From: Jatrophihabitans cynanchi
Lineage (GTDB): Bacteria; Actinomycetota; Actinomycetes; Mycobacteriales; Jatrophihabitantaceae
NCBI RefSeq assembly: GCF_027247405.1
Contig: NZ_CP097463.1
Coordinates: 3,410,001 to 3,474,000, forward strand
Reading direction: 5' to 3'
DNA: 64,000 bases
Part shown: positions 8,259 to 16,803 of the stretch, in pieces
How positions within the stretch are numbered: position 1 is the first letter of the stretch
Layout: each line of letters opens with the position of its first letter
Notes under the pieces: model-generated
The model's input: the letters and a program-made list of their open reading frames with translations, nothing else
Told to the model about the DNA's origin: nothing
The model's database searches: none
Made by a program: the position numbers and the translations under genes

Positions 8259-9293
8259 ATGCGGTCGATCTGGAAGGGCACGGTGTCCTTCGGCTTGGTG
8301 AGTATCGGCGTCAAGCTGTTCTCGGCCACCGAGGAACGCGACGTCGCGTTCCATCAGGTCCGGCGCAGCGACGGCTCGCGGATCCGCTACCGCCGGGTCG
8401 CCGAGGCCGACGGCGAGGAGGTGTCCTACGGCGACATCGCCAAGGGATACGAACTGCCGAGCGGTGAAACCGTCGTGCTGACCGACGAGGACTTCGCCGA
8501 CCTGCCGCTGCCCACCGCGAAGGTCGTCGACGTGCTGCAGTTCGTGCCGGCCGAGCAGATCGACCCGATCTACTTCGCCAAGAGCTACTACCTCGAGCCG
8601 GAGAAGAACGCGGTCAAGCCGTACGTGCTGCTGCGCGACGCGCTCGCCGACAGCGGCATGGTCGGCCTGGTGAAGGTGGCGATCCGCAGCCGCGAGCAGC
8701 TGGCCACGCTGCGGGTGCGCGAGGGCGTCGTCGTCCTGGAGACGATGATCTGGCCGGACGAGGTGCGTACCCCGAACTTCGGCTTCCTCGACGAGGACGT
8801 GCAGCTGCGTGCGCAGGAACGGCAGATGGCGCAGTCGCTCGTGGAGAGCATGTCCGGCGACTTCGACCCGACCGAGTACACCGACGACTACCGCGAGGCG
8901 TTGCAGGCGGTGATCGACGCGAAGGTCGAGGGCCGGGAGTTGGTCGAGCCGGAGGAGGCGCAACCGCGGGCCGGAAACGTGGTCGACCTGATGTCCGCGC
9001 TGCGCGCCTCGGTCGAGGCGGCCAAGCGCGGCCGTGGCGAGTCGGTGCCGGACGAAGCCGCGGCCACCCGGGCGCCGGCGAAGAAGGCCGCGGCGAAGAA
9101 GTCGTCCGACACCGAGGCGCCGGCCGCGAAGACGGCCGCGAAGACGGCCGTGAAGGCGCCGGCAAAGAAGGCCGCGGCGAAGAGGTCGTCCGACACCGAG
9201 GCGCCCGCTGCGAGGACGACTGCGAAGAAGGCCGCCGCCAAGGCGCCGGCGAACAAGACGGCTGCGAAGAAGGCGGCGCGCAAGTCCGCCTAG
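8259..9293 (+). CDS. ku: Ku DNA end-binding protein with duplicated Lys/Ala tail
   Basis: Product of 344 residues. The first ~260 are the bacterial Ku core (MRSIWKGTVSFGLVSIGVKL, then YYLEPEKNAVKPYVLLRDAL), a homodimeric ring that binds DNA ends and recruits LigD. From about residue 268 the protein becomes a Lys/Ala-rich tail in which a 28-residue block (APAKKAAAK, SSDTEAPAA) is repeated; the two 84-base copies run 9072-9155 and 9156-9239, followed by a partial third. Such basic extended tails in other bacterial Ku proteins bind DNA and stimulate ligation. The ATG at 8259 follows GGACGAGG. Ku diverges from the polymerase-ligase pair, making a compact NHEJ cassette. Confidence 0.95.
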   Translation: MRSIWKGTVSFGLVSIGVKLFSATEERDVAFHQVRRSDGSRIRYRRVAEADGEEVSYGDIAKGYELPSGETVVLTDEDFADLPLPTAKVVDVLQFVPAEQIDPIYFAKSYYLEPEKNAVKPYVLLRDALADSGMVGLVKVAIRSREQLATLRVREGVVVLETMIWPDEVRTPNFGFLDEDVQLRAQERQMAQSLVESMSGDFDPTEYTDDYREALQAVIDAKVEGRELVEPEEAQPRAGNVVDLMSALRASVEAAKRGRGESVPDEAAATRAPAKKAAAKKSSDTEAPAAKTAAKTAVKAPAKKAAAKRSSDTEAPAARTTAKKAAAKAPANKTAAKKAARKSA

Positions 9294-9332
9294 CGCACCC
9301 GGTCTAGCGCACCCGGTCTAGCGCACCCGGCC
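9291..9332. repeat. 14-bp tandem repeat including the ku stop codon
   Basis: The unit TAGCGCACCCGGTC occurs at 9291, 9305 and 9319 (the last with one change), so the ku stop codon TAG is itself the first base triplet of the array. A fourth, degenerate copy follows. Probably slippage-generated; no function evident. Confidence 0.85.
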
Positions 9333-9357
9333 TAGCGCGTGTGGTGTAGCACGCCGC

Positions 9358-9401
9358 TACATCGGGGTCTGCGTGCACGGATGCGTGCAGACCCCGATGT
9401 A
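9358..9401. terminator. perfect 15-bp hairpin downstream of ku
   Basis: Arms TACATCGGGGTCTGC (9358-9372) and GCAGACCCCGATGTA (9387-9401) are perfectly complementary, with a 14-base loop. There is no T-run, as is common for GC-rich actinobacterial terminators. It sits 65 bases after ku and 160 bases before the next gene. A protein-binding site is also possible. Further on, at 9481-9508, the heptamer CGGCACG is repeated four times. Confidence 0.6.
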
Positions 9402-9562
9402 CGCAGCGAGGTAGGGCTGGCATGGGCCCGACCGGTGTGATCATCGCCGAATCCCCGGTGCCGTCGTCGCTGCCGGCGCGCGGCACGCGGCACGCGGCAC
9501 GCGGCACGCAGAGCGCGGACGCCGTCGCGACGCGGCCGCGCCCGGTTTGTACAGTCACCGCC

Positions 9563-10549
9563 ATGGCACGCACCCCGAGCCGCTCCGCGCCCGCCGCCCG
9601 GCTGTCCGAGATCGAATTGCCGCCGCTGGATCCGGACTCGCGGGTGTGGCCGGACCGCGGCGTGCGGGCCAACGGCGCCGACCTGTGCATCCGGCACGCG
9701 CCGGCGCTGGTCGAGGACGCCGAACCGGCGCTGCTCGTGCACGGCCTGGGCGGTTCGGCGCTGAACTGGACCGACTTCGCCGGCCAGCTGCGCACCCGCC
9801 TGGACGTGGAGATGATCGACCTGCCCGGGCACGGGTACTCCGGGCCGTCGCCGCGCCGCAACTACTCGCTCGCCGAGCACGCCCGCACGGTGATCGCCTA
9901 CCTGGATCGCAGTGCGCGCGGACCGGTGCACCTGGTCGGCAACTCGATGGGCGGGGAGATCTCGCTGCGGGTCGCCGCCCAGCGTCCGGACCTGGTGCGC
10001 ACCCTCACCCTGATCTCGCCCGCGGTGCCGGACGTCCGCCGGCTGCGCCTGCATCCGCTGAAGGCGAACCCGTTGATGGTGCTGCTCGTCCTGCCGGGGC
10101 TCGGCGGTGCCGCGTTGCGCCGGATCGGCCGTGCCTCGGCCGAGTCCCGGGTTCGCGGCACGATGCGGATCGTCCTGGCCGACCCGTCGCGCTATCCCGC
10201 ACAGCGGCTCGCGCAGGACGTGACGGAGACCGAGGACCGTGCGGCGATGGCCTGGGCGAACGAGGCGATGCTGCGCTCGATGCGCGGCCTGGCGATGAAC
10301 CAGCTCTTTCGCGCGCGCTCGACCTGGGCCGCGATCGGCCGGGTGCAGGCCCCGACGCTCGTGCTGTGGGGCGATCAGGACAAGCTGGTCGCACCGGACC
10401 TTGCCGGCTACGTCGCCGCGGCGGTCCCGGACTCTCGGGTGCTGGTGCTCACCGACATCGGGCACACCGCGATGATGGAGGATCCGCAGACGTCCGCGCG
10501 TGCCTTCTTCGGCCTGCTCGAGGACGCCGCCGCGGTCGCCCGATCCTGA
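9563..10549 (+). CDS. alpha/beta-fold hydrolase
   Basis: Product of 328 residues with LLVHGLGGSALNWTDF (oxyanion region, about 57-72), DLPGHGYSG (86-94), the nucleophile elbow GNSMGG (Ser128), an Asp in LWGDQDKLV and a His in IGHTAMMEDP. This is the classic epoxide hydrolase/MhpC-like layout without a lid signature I can assign; the substrate is unknown. The ATG at 9563 (MARTPSRSAP) is preferred over an in-frame ATG at 9422, because the extra residues are encoded by a heptamer repeat. It precedes the DUF3152 gene by 54 bases and may share its transcript. Confidence 0.82.
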   Translation: MARTPSRSAPAARLSEIELPPLDPDSRVWPDRGVRANGADLCIRHAPALVEDAEPALLVHGLGGSALNWTDFAGQLRTRLDVEMIDLPGHGYSGPSPRRNYSLAEHARTVIAYLDRSARGPVHLVGNSMGGEISLRVAAQRPDLVRTLTLISPAVPDVRRLRLHPLKANPLMVLLVLPGLGGAALRRIGRASAESRVRGTMRIVLADPSRYPAQRLAQDVTETEDRAAMAWANEAMLRSMRGLAMNQLFRARSTWAAIGRVQAPTLVLWGDQDKLVAPDLAGYVAAAVPDSRVLVLTDIGHTAMMEDPQTSARAFFGLLEDAAAVARS

Positions 10550-10603
10550 GACCGGCGGGCGGGTTGACCCGGATTTCCGGGCCGCTGTGGCAACCTGGGA
10601 CCC

Positions 10604-11665
10604 GTGGCGGACCGCGATTATCGCGAGCGGGGTGAGCTCGCTCACGCAGTCGGCACGCGTCGTCCGGACGAGCCCGGCCACCACGCCGACCACGACGTCG
10701 AAGCTGCCCGGCGCGGCGTCGCCACGTTCGGCGGCGAGTGGCAGCGCGGCGGCGGCCGCCGGGCCGTGCGCGGCTTCGTCGCCAAGTACGGCTGGCGCGC
10801 GTACGCGCTGCCGATCCTGCTCGTGCTCACCGTGGCCGCGCTGCTGACCGCGCACAACACGGTTACCACCCACTCCTCGGGCGCCGGCCCCGGCCCGAGC
10901 GGCGCGGCGCAGAACAACGCGGTCCCACCCCCGGTCGCGTCGGGCAACACCGCGCTCAAGTCGGACGCACCGGGCGCCGGCGCGCACGACACCGCGCTGC
11001 GTTCGGCAGCTTTGCCGCCGGGCGCGAAGTACACGATCAAGGGCGACGGCACCTTCCAGGTGCTCAAGGGCACCAGCAAGGTCGTCGGTTCGGGGCACCT
11101 GTTCCGCTACAGCGTCGAGGTGGAGAAGGGCATCACCGGCGTCGACGTGGCGCAGTTCGAGACACTCGTGCAGCAGACCCTGGCCGACCCGCGATCCTGG
11201 TCCGGGCACGGGGTGTCGCTGCAGCGCGTCGACTCGGGCACCGTCGACTTCCACGTCTCGCTCACCTCGGTGATGACGGTGCGGGCGCTGTGCGGCTACG
11301 AACTCCCGGTCGAGACGTCCTGCTACGTGCCCGCCGGCGACACCAGCCCGGTGAACCGGGTGGTGCTCGACGTGGCGCGGTGGGTGCGCGGTTCGGCCGC
11401 GTACGTAGGCGATCTGAACGCCTACCGCCTCTACATGATCAACCACGAGGACGGTCACGCGATGGGGCACCAGCACGCGCACGAGTGCCTGCCCGGTGGC
11501 CTCGCGCCGGTGATGATGCAGCAGACGATCGGGCTCACCGACCCCAACACCGGCAAGCTGTGCGCGGCGAACCCCTGGCCCTACCCGCCGGGTGCCGGCG
11601 GCGCGCCCGGGGCGGAGCAGCCGGACACCCCGGCGAACAGCGAGTTCCAGATCAACGGCGACTGA
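10604..11665 (+). CDS. DUF3152 membrane-anchored metalloprotease-like protein (Rv3207c type)
   Basis: Product of 353 residues: a charged cytoplasmic N-terminus, one membrane segment (about 69-83, ALPILLVLTVAALLT), a low-complexity linker, and an extracytoplasmic domain ending in the zincin-like motif HEDGHAMGHQH (281-291) with two Cys nearby (230, 240). This is the DUF3152 family, represented by Rv3207c in M. tuberculosis and generally regarded as a zinc metalloprotease; activity is inferred from the motif. The start is a GTG at 10604. Upstream of moeZ as in mycobacteria, separated from it by a strong inverted repeat. Confidence 0.85.
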   Translation: MADRDYRERGELAHAVGTRRPDEPGHHADHDVEAARRGVATFGGEWQRGGGRRAVRGFVAKYGWRAYALPILLVLTVAALLTAHNTVTTHSSGAGPGPSGAAQNNAVPPPVASGNTALKSDAPGAGAHDTALRSAALPPGAKYTIKGDGTFQVLKGTSKVVGSGHLFRYSVEVEKGITGVDVAQFETLVQQTLADPRSWSGHGVSLQRVDSGTVDFHVSLTSVMTVRALCGYELPVETSCYVPAGDTSPVNRVVLDVARWVRGSAAYVGDLNAYRLYMINHEDGHAMGHQHAHECLPGGLAPVMMQQTIGLTDPNTGKLCAANPWPYPPGAGGAPGAEQPDTPANSEFQINGD

Positions 11666-11703
11666 GTCCGCCCCTCACTGCTCCGCCGAGTGGCGAGTGG
11701 CAC

Positions 11704-11757
11704 CGCCGAGTGGCGACCGGTTGCCCGCCACTCGGGCGGTCCGGTCGCCACTCGGCG
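11704..11757. repeat. 17-bp perfect inverted repeat with nested stem
   Basis: Arms CGCCGAGTGGCGACCGG (11704-11720) and CCGGTCGCCACTCGGCG (11741-11757) are perfectly complementary. The 20-base loop has its own 5-bp stem (GCCCG/CGGGC). A further copy of GCCGAGTGGCGA lies just upstream at about 11687. It is located between the DUF3152 stop and the moeZ start, so it could be a terminator or an extragenic palindromic element. Confidence 0.85.
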
Positions 11758-11839
11758 AGAGTGCCGGGGGACAATGGGAATGCAGAGCCCCGCCGATGTG
11801 GTTCAGCCAGTACATCCGTCGAACCGTGAGGACCGTCCT

Positions 11840-13018
11840 GTGTCGCTGCCGCCGCTCGTGGAACCTGCCGAGTCGCTGTCCGTCGAGGAGGTGCGGCGCT
11901 ACAGCCGGCACCTGATCATCCCGGACGTCGCGATGGCCGGGCAGAAGCGTCTGAAGAACTCCAAGGTGCTGGCGATCGGTGCCGGCGGCCTCGGCTCACC
12001 GACGCTGATGTACCTCGCCGCGGCCGGTGTGGGCACACTCGGGATCATCGACTTCGACGTGGTCGACGAGTCGAACCTGCAGCGCCAGATCATCCACGGC
12101 CAGAGCGACATCGGCCGCTCCAAGGCCGAGTCGGCGCGCAACTCGATCGTCGAGATCAACCCGTTGGTCACGGTCAAGCTGCACGAGGAACGCCTCGACT
12201 CGTCCAACGTGATGGACATCTTCAGCCAGTACGACCTGATCGTCGACGGCACCGACAACTTCGCCACGCGCTACCTGGTCAACGACGCGTGCGTGCTGCT
12301 CGGCAAGCCGTACGTGTGGGGCTCGATCTACCGCTTCGACGGGCAGGCGTCGGTGTTCTGGGCCGAGCACGGGCCGTGCTACCGCTGCCTCTACCCGGAG
12401 CCGCCACCGCCGGGCATGGTCCCGTCCTGCGCCGAGGGCGGTGTGCTGGGTGTGCTCTGCGGCACGATCGGTGCGCTGCAGACCAACGAGGCGATCAAGC
12501 TGCTCACCGGCATCGGTGAGCCGCTGCTCGGCTCGCTGATGGTGTACGACGCGCTGGAGATGGAGTTCCGCAAGATCAAGGTCCGCAAGGATCCGAACTG
12601 CGCGGTCTGCGGCGAACACCCCACCGTCACCGAGCTGATCGACTACGAGGCGTTCTGCGGCGTCGTGTCCGAGGAGGCGCAGCAGGCGGCGGCCGGCTCG
12701 ACGATCACCGCGGCCGAACTGAAGGACCTGCTCGACTCCGACAAGCCGGTGTACCTGGTGGACGTGCGTGAGCCGGCGGAGTTCGAGATCGTCTCCATCC
12801 CCGGCGCGACGCTGATCCCGAAGGACGAGATCCTGCGCGGCGACGCGCTGGCCTCCCTGCCGCAGGACAAGCAGATCGTCATGTACTGCAAGACGGGCGT
12901 GCGCTCGGCCGAGACCCTGGCCGCGGTGAAGAACGCCGGCTTCGCCGACGCCGTGCACGTGCAGGGCGGCGTGACGGCGTGGGTCAGCCAGATCGACCCG
13001 AGCCTGCCCTCGTACTGA
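11840..13018 (+). CDS. moeZ: MoeZ: adenylyltransferase/sulfurtransferase (ThiF + rhodanese)
   Basis: Product of 392 residues, the same length as M. tuberculosis MoeZ. The N-terminal ThiF/MoeB domain has the nucleotide loop GAGGLG (47-52), DFDVVDESNLQRQ, and zinc Cys pairs CYRC and CAVCG. The C-terminal rhodanese domain has the active loop CKTGVR with Cys350. The enzyme adenylates the C-terminus of small sulfur carriers (MoaD, ThiS or CysO-like proteins) and transfers sulfur to form the thiocarboxylate. The GTG at 11840 follows GTGAGGA and gives the family-length protein, whereas an in-frame ATG at 11690 would add residues encoded by the inverted repeat. Neighbour order matches Rv3207c-Rv3206c. 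Confidence 0.94.
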   Translation: MSLPPLVEPAESLSVEEVRRYSRHLIIPDVAMAGQKRLKNSKVLAIGAGGLGSPTLMYLAAAGVGTLGIIDFDVVDESNLQRQIIHGQSDIGRSKAESARNSIVEINPLVTVKLHEERLDSSNVMDIFSQYDLIVDGTDNFATRYLVNDACVLLGKPYVWGSIYRFDGQASVFWAEHGPCYRCLYPEPPPPGMVPSCAEGGVLGVLCGTIGALQTNEAIKLLTGIGEPLLGSLMVYDALEMEFRKIKVRKDPNCAVCGEHPTVTELIDYEAFCGVVSEEAQQAAAGSTITAAELKDLLDSDKPVYLVDVREPAEFEIVSIPGATLIPKDEILRGDALASLPQDKQIVMYCKTGVRSAETLAAVKNAGFADAVHVQGGVTAWVSQIDPSLPSY

Positions 13019-13026
13019 CCCGACCG

Positions 13027-13665
13027 TTAGCTCAGTCCCCGGCTGATGACGGCGAGGACGGTGCCGATCGCGCGCTCGACCTCCGGCTCGGGCAGGTCGT
13101 GTAGCGGTCCGTCCAGCAGCAGGCTGGACAGGCCGTGCACGCCTGACCACGCGGCGTACTCCGCTCCGTCGCGGCGCTCTGGCGTGATCGCTCCCACCGC
13201 GACGAGTTCGTCGAGCGCGGCGCTCAGCACGTCGTAGGGGTTCGGCACCGCGTCGTCCGCCGCGGGCGCCTCCCCGGAGCCTTGGTGTGGCCGTGCGGAG
13301 CTGAACGCGGTGCGGAACCAGCCCGGTTCGGCGCGCGCGAACTCGAGGTAGGCGCGCCCGATCGCCCCGAGCCGGGCTTGCGCCCGCCGCACGCGGTCGC
13401 GGGTGGTGATGCGGTCCATCCGCTCGATCATCAACAGGCTGAGCCGGCTCATGCAGCGCTGCGCTACGGCTGCGAGCAGGTCCTCCTGATTGGCGAAGTG
13501 CCGGTACGCGGCGTTGTGCGAGACGCCCGCCTCGCGGGACGCGGCACGCAGTAGAACCGCGTTCGGACCGCCTGTGCGGGCCAGTTCGACGCCCGCGTCG
13601 ATGAGCGCCTGGCGCAGGTTTCCGTGGTGGTAGGCCCGCGGCTCCCGATCGTCTCCCCGAACCAT
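13027..13665 (-). CDS. TetR-family regulator of divergent exporter
   Basis: Product of 212 residues with an N-terminal TetR helix-turn-helix (LRQALIDAGVELA, then SREAGVSHNAAYRHFANQEDLL) and a TetR_C-like helical domain. The ATG at 13663-13665 starts MVRGDDREPRAYHHG; the HHGNLR motif is common in this subgroup. The gene diverges from a DHA2 exporter, and the 86-base intergenic region holds the palindrome described at 13707-13727, so it most likely represses the exporter and methyltransferase and is relieved by a substrate. Confidence 0.88.
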   Translation of the reverse strand: MVRGDDREPRAYHHGNLRQALIDAGVELARTGGPNAVLLRAASREAGVSHNAAYRHFANQEDLLAAVAQRCMSRLSLLMIERMDRITTRDRVRRAQARLGAIGRAYLEFARAEPGWFRTAFSSARPHQGSGEAPAADDAVPNPYDVLSAALDELVAVGAITPERRDGAEYAAWSGVHGLSSLLLDGPLHDLPEPEVERAIGTVLAVISRGLS

Positions 13666-13706
13666 GTTGACAGTGTCCACCGGCTGTGCCAAGGTCGTCA
13701 ACCGCA

Positions 13707-13727
13707 GATGTTGTCGACGTCAACATC
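13707..13727. promoter_or_regulatory. candidate TetR operator GATGTTG-N7-CAACATC
   Basis: Perfect 7-bp arms GATGTTG and CAACATC flank a 7-base centre in the short gap between tetR and the divergent MFS gene. The related half-site ATGTTGACA occurs at about 13664-13672, at the tetR start. Position and symmetry fit a TetR dimer-pair operator; binding is inferred. Confidence 0.65.
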
Positions 13728-13751
13728 GCTGGACCTGATGGAGAGCATGCC

Positions 13752-15302
13752 ATGCCCGAACTGACCGCTCGTCGGCGAACGGTGGTGCTGGCGACGGTGT
13801 GCCTCGCCGCCTTCGCCATCAACCTGGACACCACGATCGTGAACGTCGCGGTCCCCGATCTCGCGCGCCAACTCGGCGCGACGACCAGCGACCTGCAGTG
13901 GATCGTCGACGGCTACAACCTGGCTTTCGCCGCGCTCGTGCTCACCGCCGGCTCGCTCGGCGATCGGTTCGGCCGCCGCCCGGCGCTGATGACCGGCCTG
14001 GCCGGCTTCGCGCTGGCCAGCGGAGTCGGCGCGCTCGTCGGGTCGGCCTCGGCGCTGGTGGCGGTGCGGTTCGTGATGGGGGTCAGCGCGGCGGTGATCT
14101 TCCCGACCACGCTGTCGATCATCACGAACACGTTTCCCGACCGCCGCGAGCGGGCCAAGGCGATCGGCGTGTGGGGTGCCGTGACCGGGCTCGGCGTGGC
14201 CATCGGACCGGTCACCGGCGGCGTGCTGCTGGCCCACTTCGGCTGGCCGTCGGTGTTCGTCGCGCTCGTCCCGGTCGCCGTCGTCGCGCTGGCTGCCACC
14301 TGGGCGTGGGTGCCCGAGTCCAGCGACGCCGCGCAGGCGCGCCTGGACCTGCCCGGCCTCGCGCTGTCCTCCGCCGCGATCGGCGCGCTAGTGTACACGA
14401 TCATCGAGGCGCCCGGACGTGGCTGGAGCGATACGGCGACGCTGGCCGGCTTCGCAGCCACGGCCGCGCTCGTCGCCGCGTTCGTCGCCGTCGAGCGTCG
14501 CCGCGCTCGGCCGATGATCGACCTCACGCTGTTCCGCACGCCCGCGTTCTCGGCCGCGAGCGCGTCAGTGACGGTCGCGTTCTTCGCCCTGTTCGGGTTC
14601 ATCTTCCTGGTGACGCAGTACTTCCAGTTCCTGCGCGGCTACAGTGCGCTGTCCACCGGCGTACGGATCCTGCCGGTCGCCACCACCATCGCCGTCGGGT
14701 CGGTCGGCGGCGTGCTGCTCGCCGGCGGGATCGGGACCCGCGCCGTGGTCACCACCGGGCTGGTCCTGCTCGGCTCCTCGTTCGGCTGGATCGCACTCTC
14801 ACCGACCTTCATGCCGTACAGCCAGATCGTCGGCCAGATGGTGCTGATGGGCCTCGGCCTCGGGCTGACGACCGCGCCGGCAACGGAGTCGATCCTGTCC
14901 GTCCTGCCGCCGGCGAAAGCCGGCGTCGGCTCCGCCGTCAACGACGCGACCCGCGAGGTCGGCGGCACCCTCGGCGTCGCGGTCCTCGGCAGCATCTTCA
15001 CCAGCGTCTACGCCCAGCACCTGGCCACCACGTCGTTCCGCGGCCTGCCCGGCCACGTCGTCGACGCCGCGCAGAACTCGGTGGCCGCCGCGCTGGGAAC
15101 GGTCGGCCGGACTCGTGCCGGCCACGCGCAGCACCAGCTCCTCGACGGCGTGCAGGCGTCCTTCATGAGCGGCTTCCACCTCGCCTGTCTCGTCGCCACC
15201 GGCATCTGCCTGCTCGGCGTCGCCGGCGCGTCGCTGCTGCCCGGGCGCACCCGCGGGCCGTCCGCCGCCGTGACGGTGCTCGAGCCCGCGGCCGCGCTGT
15301 GA
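13752..15302 (+). CDS. MFS multidrug exporter, DHA2 (EmrB/QacA) family
   Basis: Product of 516 residues with about 14 hydrophobic segments. The loop motif GSLGDRFGRRPAL follows the second segment, and LDTTIVNVAVPDL in the first segment is the DHA2 signature. Proton-coupled drug export is the expected role. The ATG at 13752 has GGAGAG six bases upstream. The stop at 15300-15302 overlaps a GTG that could start the methyltransferase, and the two genes are close enough to be one operon under TetR control. Confidence 0.92.
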   Translation: MPELTARRRTVVLATVCLAAFAINLDTTIVNVAVPDLARQLGATTSDLQWIVDGYNLAFAALVLTAGSLGDRFGRRPALMTGLAGFALASGVGALVGSASALVAVRFVMGVSAAVIFPTTLSIITNTFPDRRERAKAIGVWGAVTGLGVAIGPVTGGVLLAHFGWPSVFVALVPVAVVALAATWAWVPESSDAAQARLDLPGLALSSAAIGALVYTIIEAPGRGWSDTATLAGFAATAALVAAFVAVERRRARPMIDLTLFRTPAFSAASASVTVAFFALFGFIFLVTQYFQFLRGYSALSTGVRILPVATTIAVGSVGGVLLAGGIGTRAVVTTGLVLLGSSFGWIALSPTFMPYSQIVGQMVLMGLGLGLTTAPATESILSVLPPAKAGVGSAVNDATREVGGTLGVAVLGSIFTSVYAQHLATTSFRGLPGHVVDAAQNSVAAALGTVGRTRAGHAQHQLLDGVQASFMSGFHLACLVATGICLLGVAGASLLPGRTRGPSAAVTVLEPAAAL

Positions 15303-15331
15303 CGTCCGACGATTGCGACCCGGAGCCCAGC

Positions 15332-16135
15332 ATGACCTACCGCGAGACCAACCTCGTCGCCTCGATCGAGAGACTGTCCGGCGCTCCGCTGGTGGCACTG
15401 GCCCAGCCGCAACGTGATCACGTAGACCAGTTCCACGCCGGCGGAGCGGAGGCGGTCGACCGGCTGCTGCCCGGCCTCGGCCTCACCCCCGCGATGACCG
15501 TCCTGGACGTCGGGTCAGGTCTCGGCGGCCCCGCCCGGCAGGTCGCCCGGAGCGCCGGCTGTCGCGTCGTCGGCGTCGATATCACGCCCGCGTACGTCGA
15601 GGCGGCCCGGGCGCTCACGGACGCCGCCGGGCTGTCCGAGCGGGTCGGCTTCGAGTGCACCGACCTCGCCGCCCTCGACGCGACCGAGTTCGACGCGGCG
15701 TACACCGTCCACGTCCAGATGAACGTCGCTGACAAGACGAGGTTCTTCGGCGAGATCGCCCGCCGGCTGCGTCCCGGCGCGCGCTTCGCGGTGTTCGAGG
15801 TGTGCCGCAACGGCGCGGCCGAACCGGTGCTCCCGTTGCCGTGGTCCCTCGACGGCACGGACAGCCACCTCGTGGCTGCCGAGGAGTTGCGCGCCACGAT
15901 CGAGTCCTGCGGCTTCGAGCTGCTCGACTGGGCCGACGAGTCCGCGTGGATCCGGCAGTGGTTCGAACAGACGCCGGCCCGGGTGGCCGCCGCCGCGACC
16001 CGCGCCCTGCTGCCGGCGCTGTTACAGGACGGGCCGCGCCGGATGACGAACTTCGCGGCCGCGCTCTTCGGCGGCGTCGTGTCCGTGCACCGCGGCTGCT
16101 TCACCCGCACCCGAGCGGTCCGGCCGATCGCGTGA
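15332..16135 (+). CDS. class I SAM-dependent methyltransferase
   Basis: Product of 267 residues with motif I VLDVGSGLGGPAR, the acidic residue ending motif II in VVGVDITPAY, and a methyltransferase-11-like fold similar to small-molecule (UbiE/sterol/glycine-type) methyltransferases. The ATG at 15332 has CGGAG about eight bases upstream. A GTG at 15299 overlapping the exporter stop is an alternative start adding 11 residues. Placement directly after a TetR-controlled exporter suggests that it modifies a compound which the pump also handles, a common detoxification pairing; the substrate is unknown. Confidence 0.85.
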   Translation: MTYRETNLVASIERLSGAPLVALAQPQRDHVDQFHAGGAEAVDRLLPGLGLTPAMTVLDVGSGLGGPARQVARSAGCRVVGVDITPAYVEAARALTDAAGLSERVGFECTDLAALDATEFDAAYTVHVQMNVADKTRFFGEIARRLRPGARFAVFEVCRNGAAEPVLPLPWSLDGTDSHLVAAEELRATIESCGFELLDWADESAWIRQWFEQTPARVAAAATRALLPALLQDGPRRMTNFAAALFGGVVSVHRGCFTRTRAVRPIA

Positions 16136-16180
16136 GCGGGTGGGTTTGCCGAGCGGTGACGCGCGGGTAATGCTGCTGGT

Positions 16181-16768
16181 ATGGACAGGTTGCTGGCGAT
16201 GTTCGCGTCGGGGCAGGCGGAGTTCGGCAAGCGGGTGCATGCCGTCACCGAGTACCAGTGGGCGTCCGCCACCCCGGACACCGAGTGGAGCGTGGCCGAC
16301 CTGGTGAACCACCTGATCGACGAGCACCGTTGGGTACCGCCGCTGCTGCGCGGCCTCGACCTGAGGTCCGCCGGTGAGGTCGTCGACGGTTCGCGTTCGC
16401 TGCCGGTCGACGGCGGTGTCGGGGCCAACCTGGCCCAGGAATGGGACGAGACCGCGGTCGCGTCCGCGAACGCCGTGCGCGCACCCGGCACGCTGGAGCG
16501 CACGGTGGAGCTGTCCCGCGGCCAGACTCCCGTGCGCGGCTACCTCGAGGAGCTGGTCTTCGACCTGACGGTGCACGCATGGGACCTCGGCACCGCGATC
16601 GGGTACGCCGAGCCGTTGCCGGACGAGCTGGTCGGCTACGTCTACGAGCGAGTGTCCGGGCACGGCGACCTGTCCGGCTCGGGCCTGTTCGGCAAGCCGG
16701 TCGACGTCCCCGACGACGCGCCGACGATCGACAAGCTGGTCGCCGCCACCGGCCGCCGGCCGCGCTAG
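16181..16768 (+). CDS. TIGR03086-family DinB-like metal-binding protein
   Basis: Product of 195 residues resembling the TIGR03086 / mycothiol-dependent maleylpyruvate isomerase N-terminal family (DinB fold). Characteristic features are the helical N-terminus, WSVADLVNHLIDEHRWV (about 32-48) supplying His ligands, and FDLTVHAWDLGTAIG with the third His. Members bind a metal through three His and often act with mycothiol; the reaction here is unknown. It starts with ATG at 16181. Confidence 0.82.
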   Translation: MDRLLAMFASGQAEFGKRVHAVTEYQWASATPDTEWSVADLVNHLIDEHRWVPPLLRGLDLRSAGEVVDGSRSLPVDGGVGANLAQEWDETAVASANAVRAPGTLERTVELSRGQTPVRGYLEELVFDLTVHAWDLGTAIGYAEPLPDELVGYVYERVSGHGDLSGSGLFGKPVDVPDDAPTIDKLVAATGRRPR

Positions 16769-16803
16769 GGAAGCGCACGCGCCGCGCCGCTGTTGTGCGC
16801 CTT

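Noticed and set aside
13667-13690. TTGACA as a -35 box in the tetR-MFS gap
   Set aside because: No acceptable -10 lies 16-18 bases downstream, so I did not call a promoter; the motif is more likely part of a repressor half-site.
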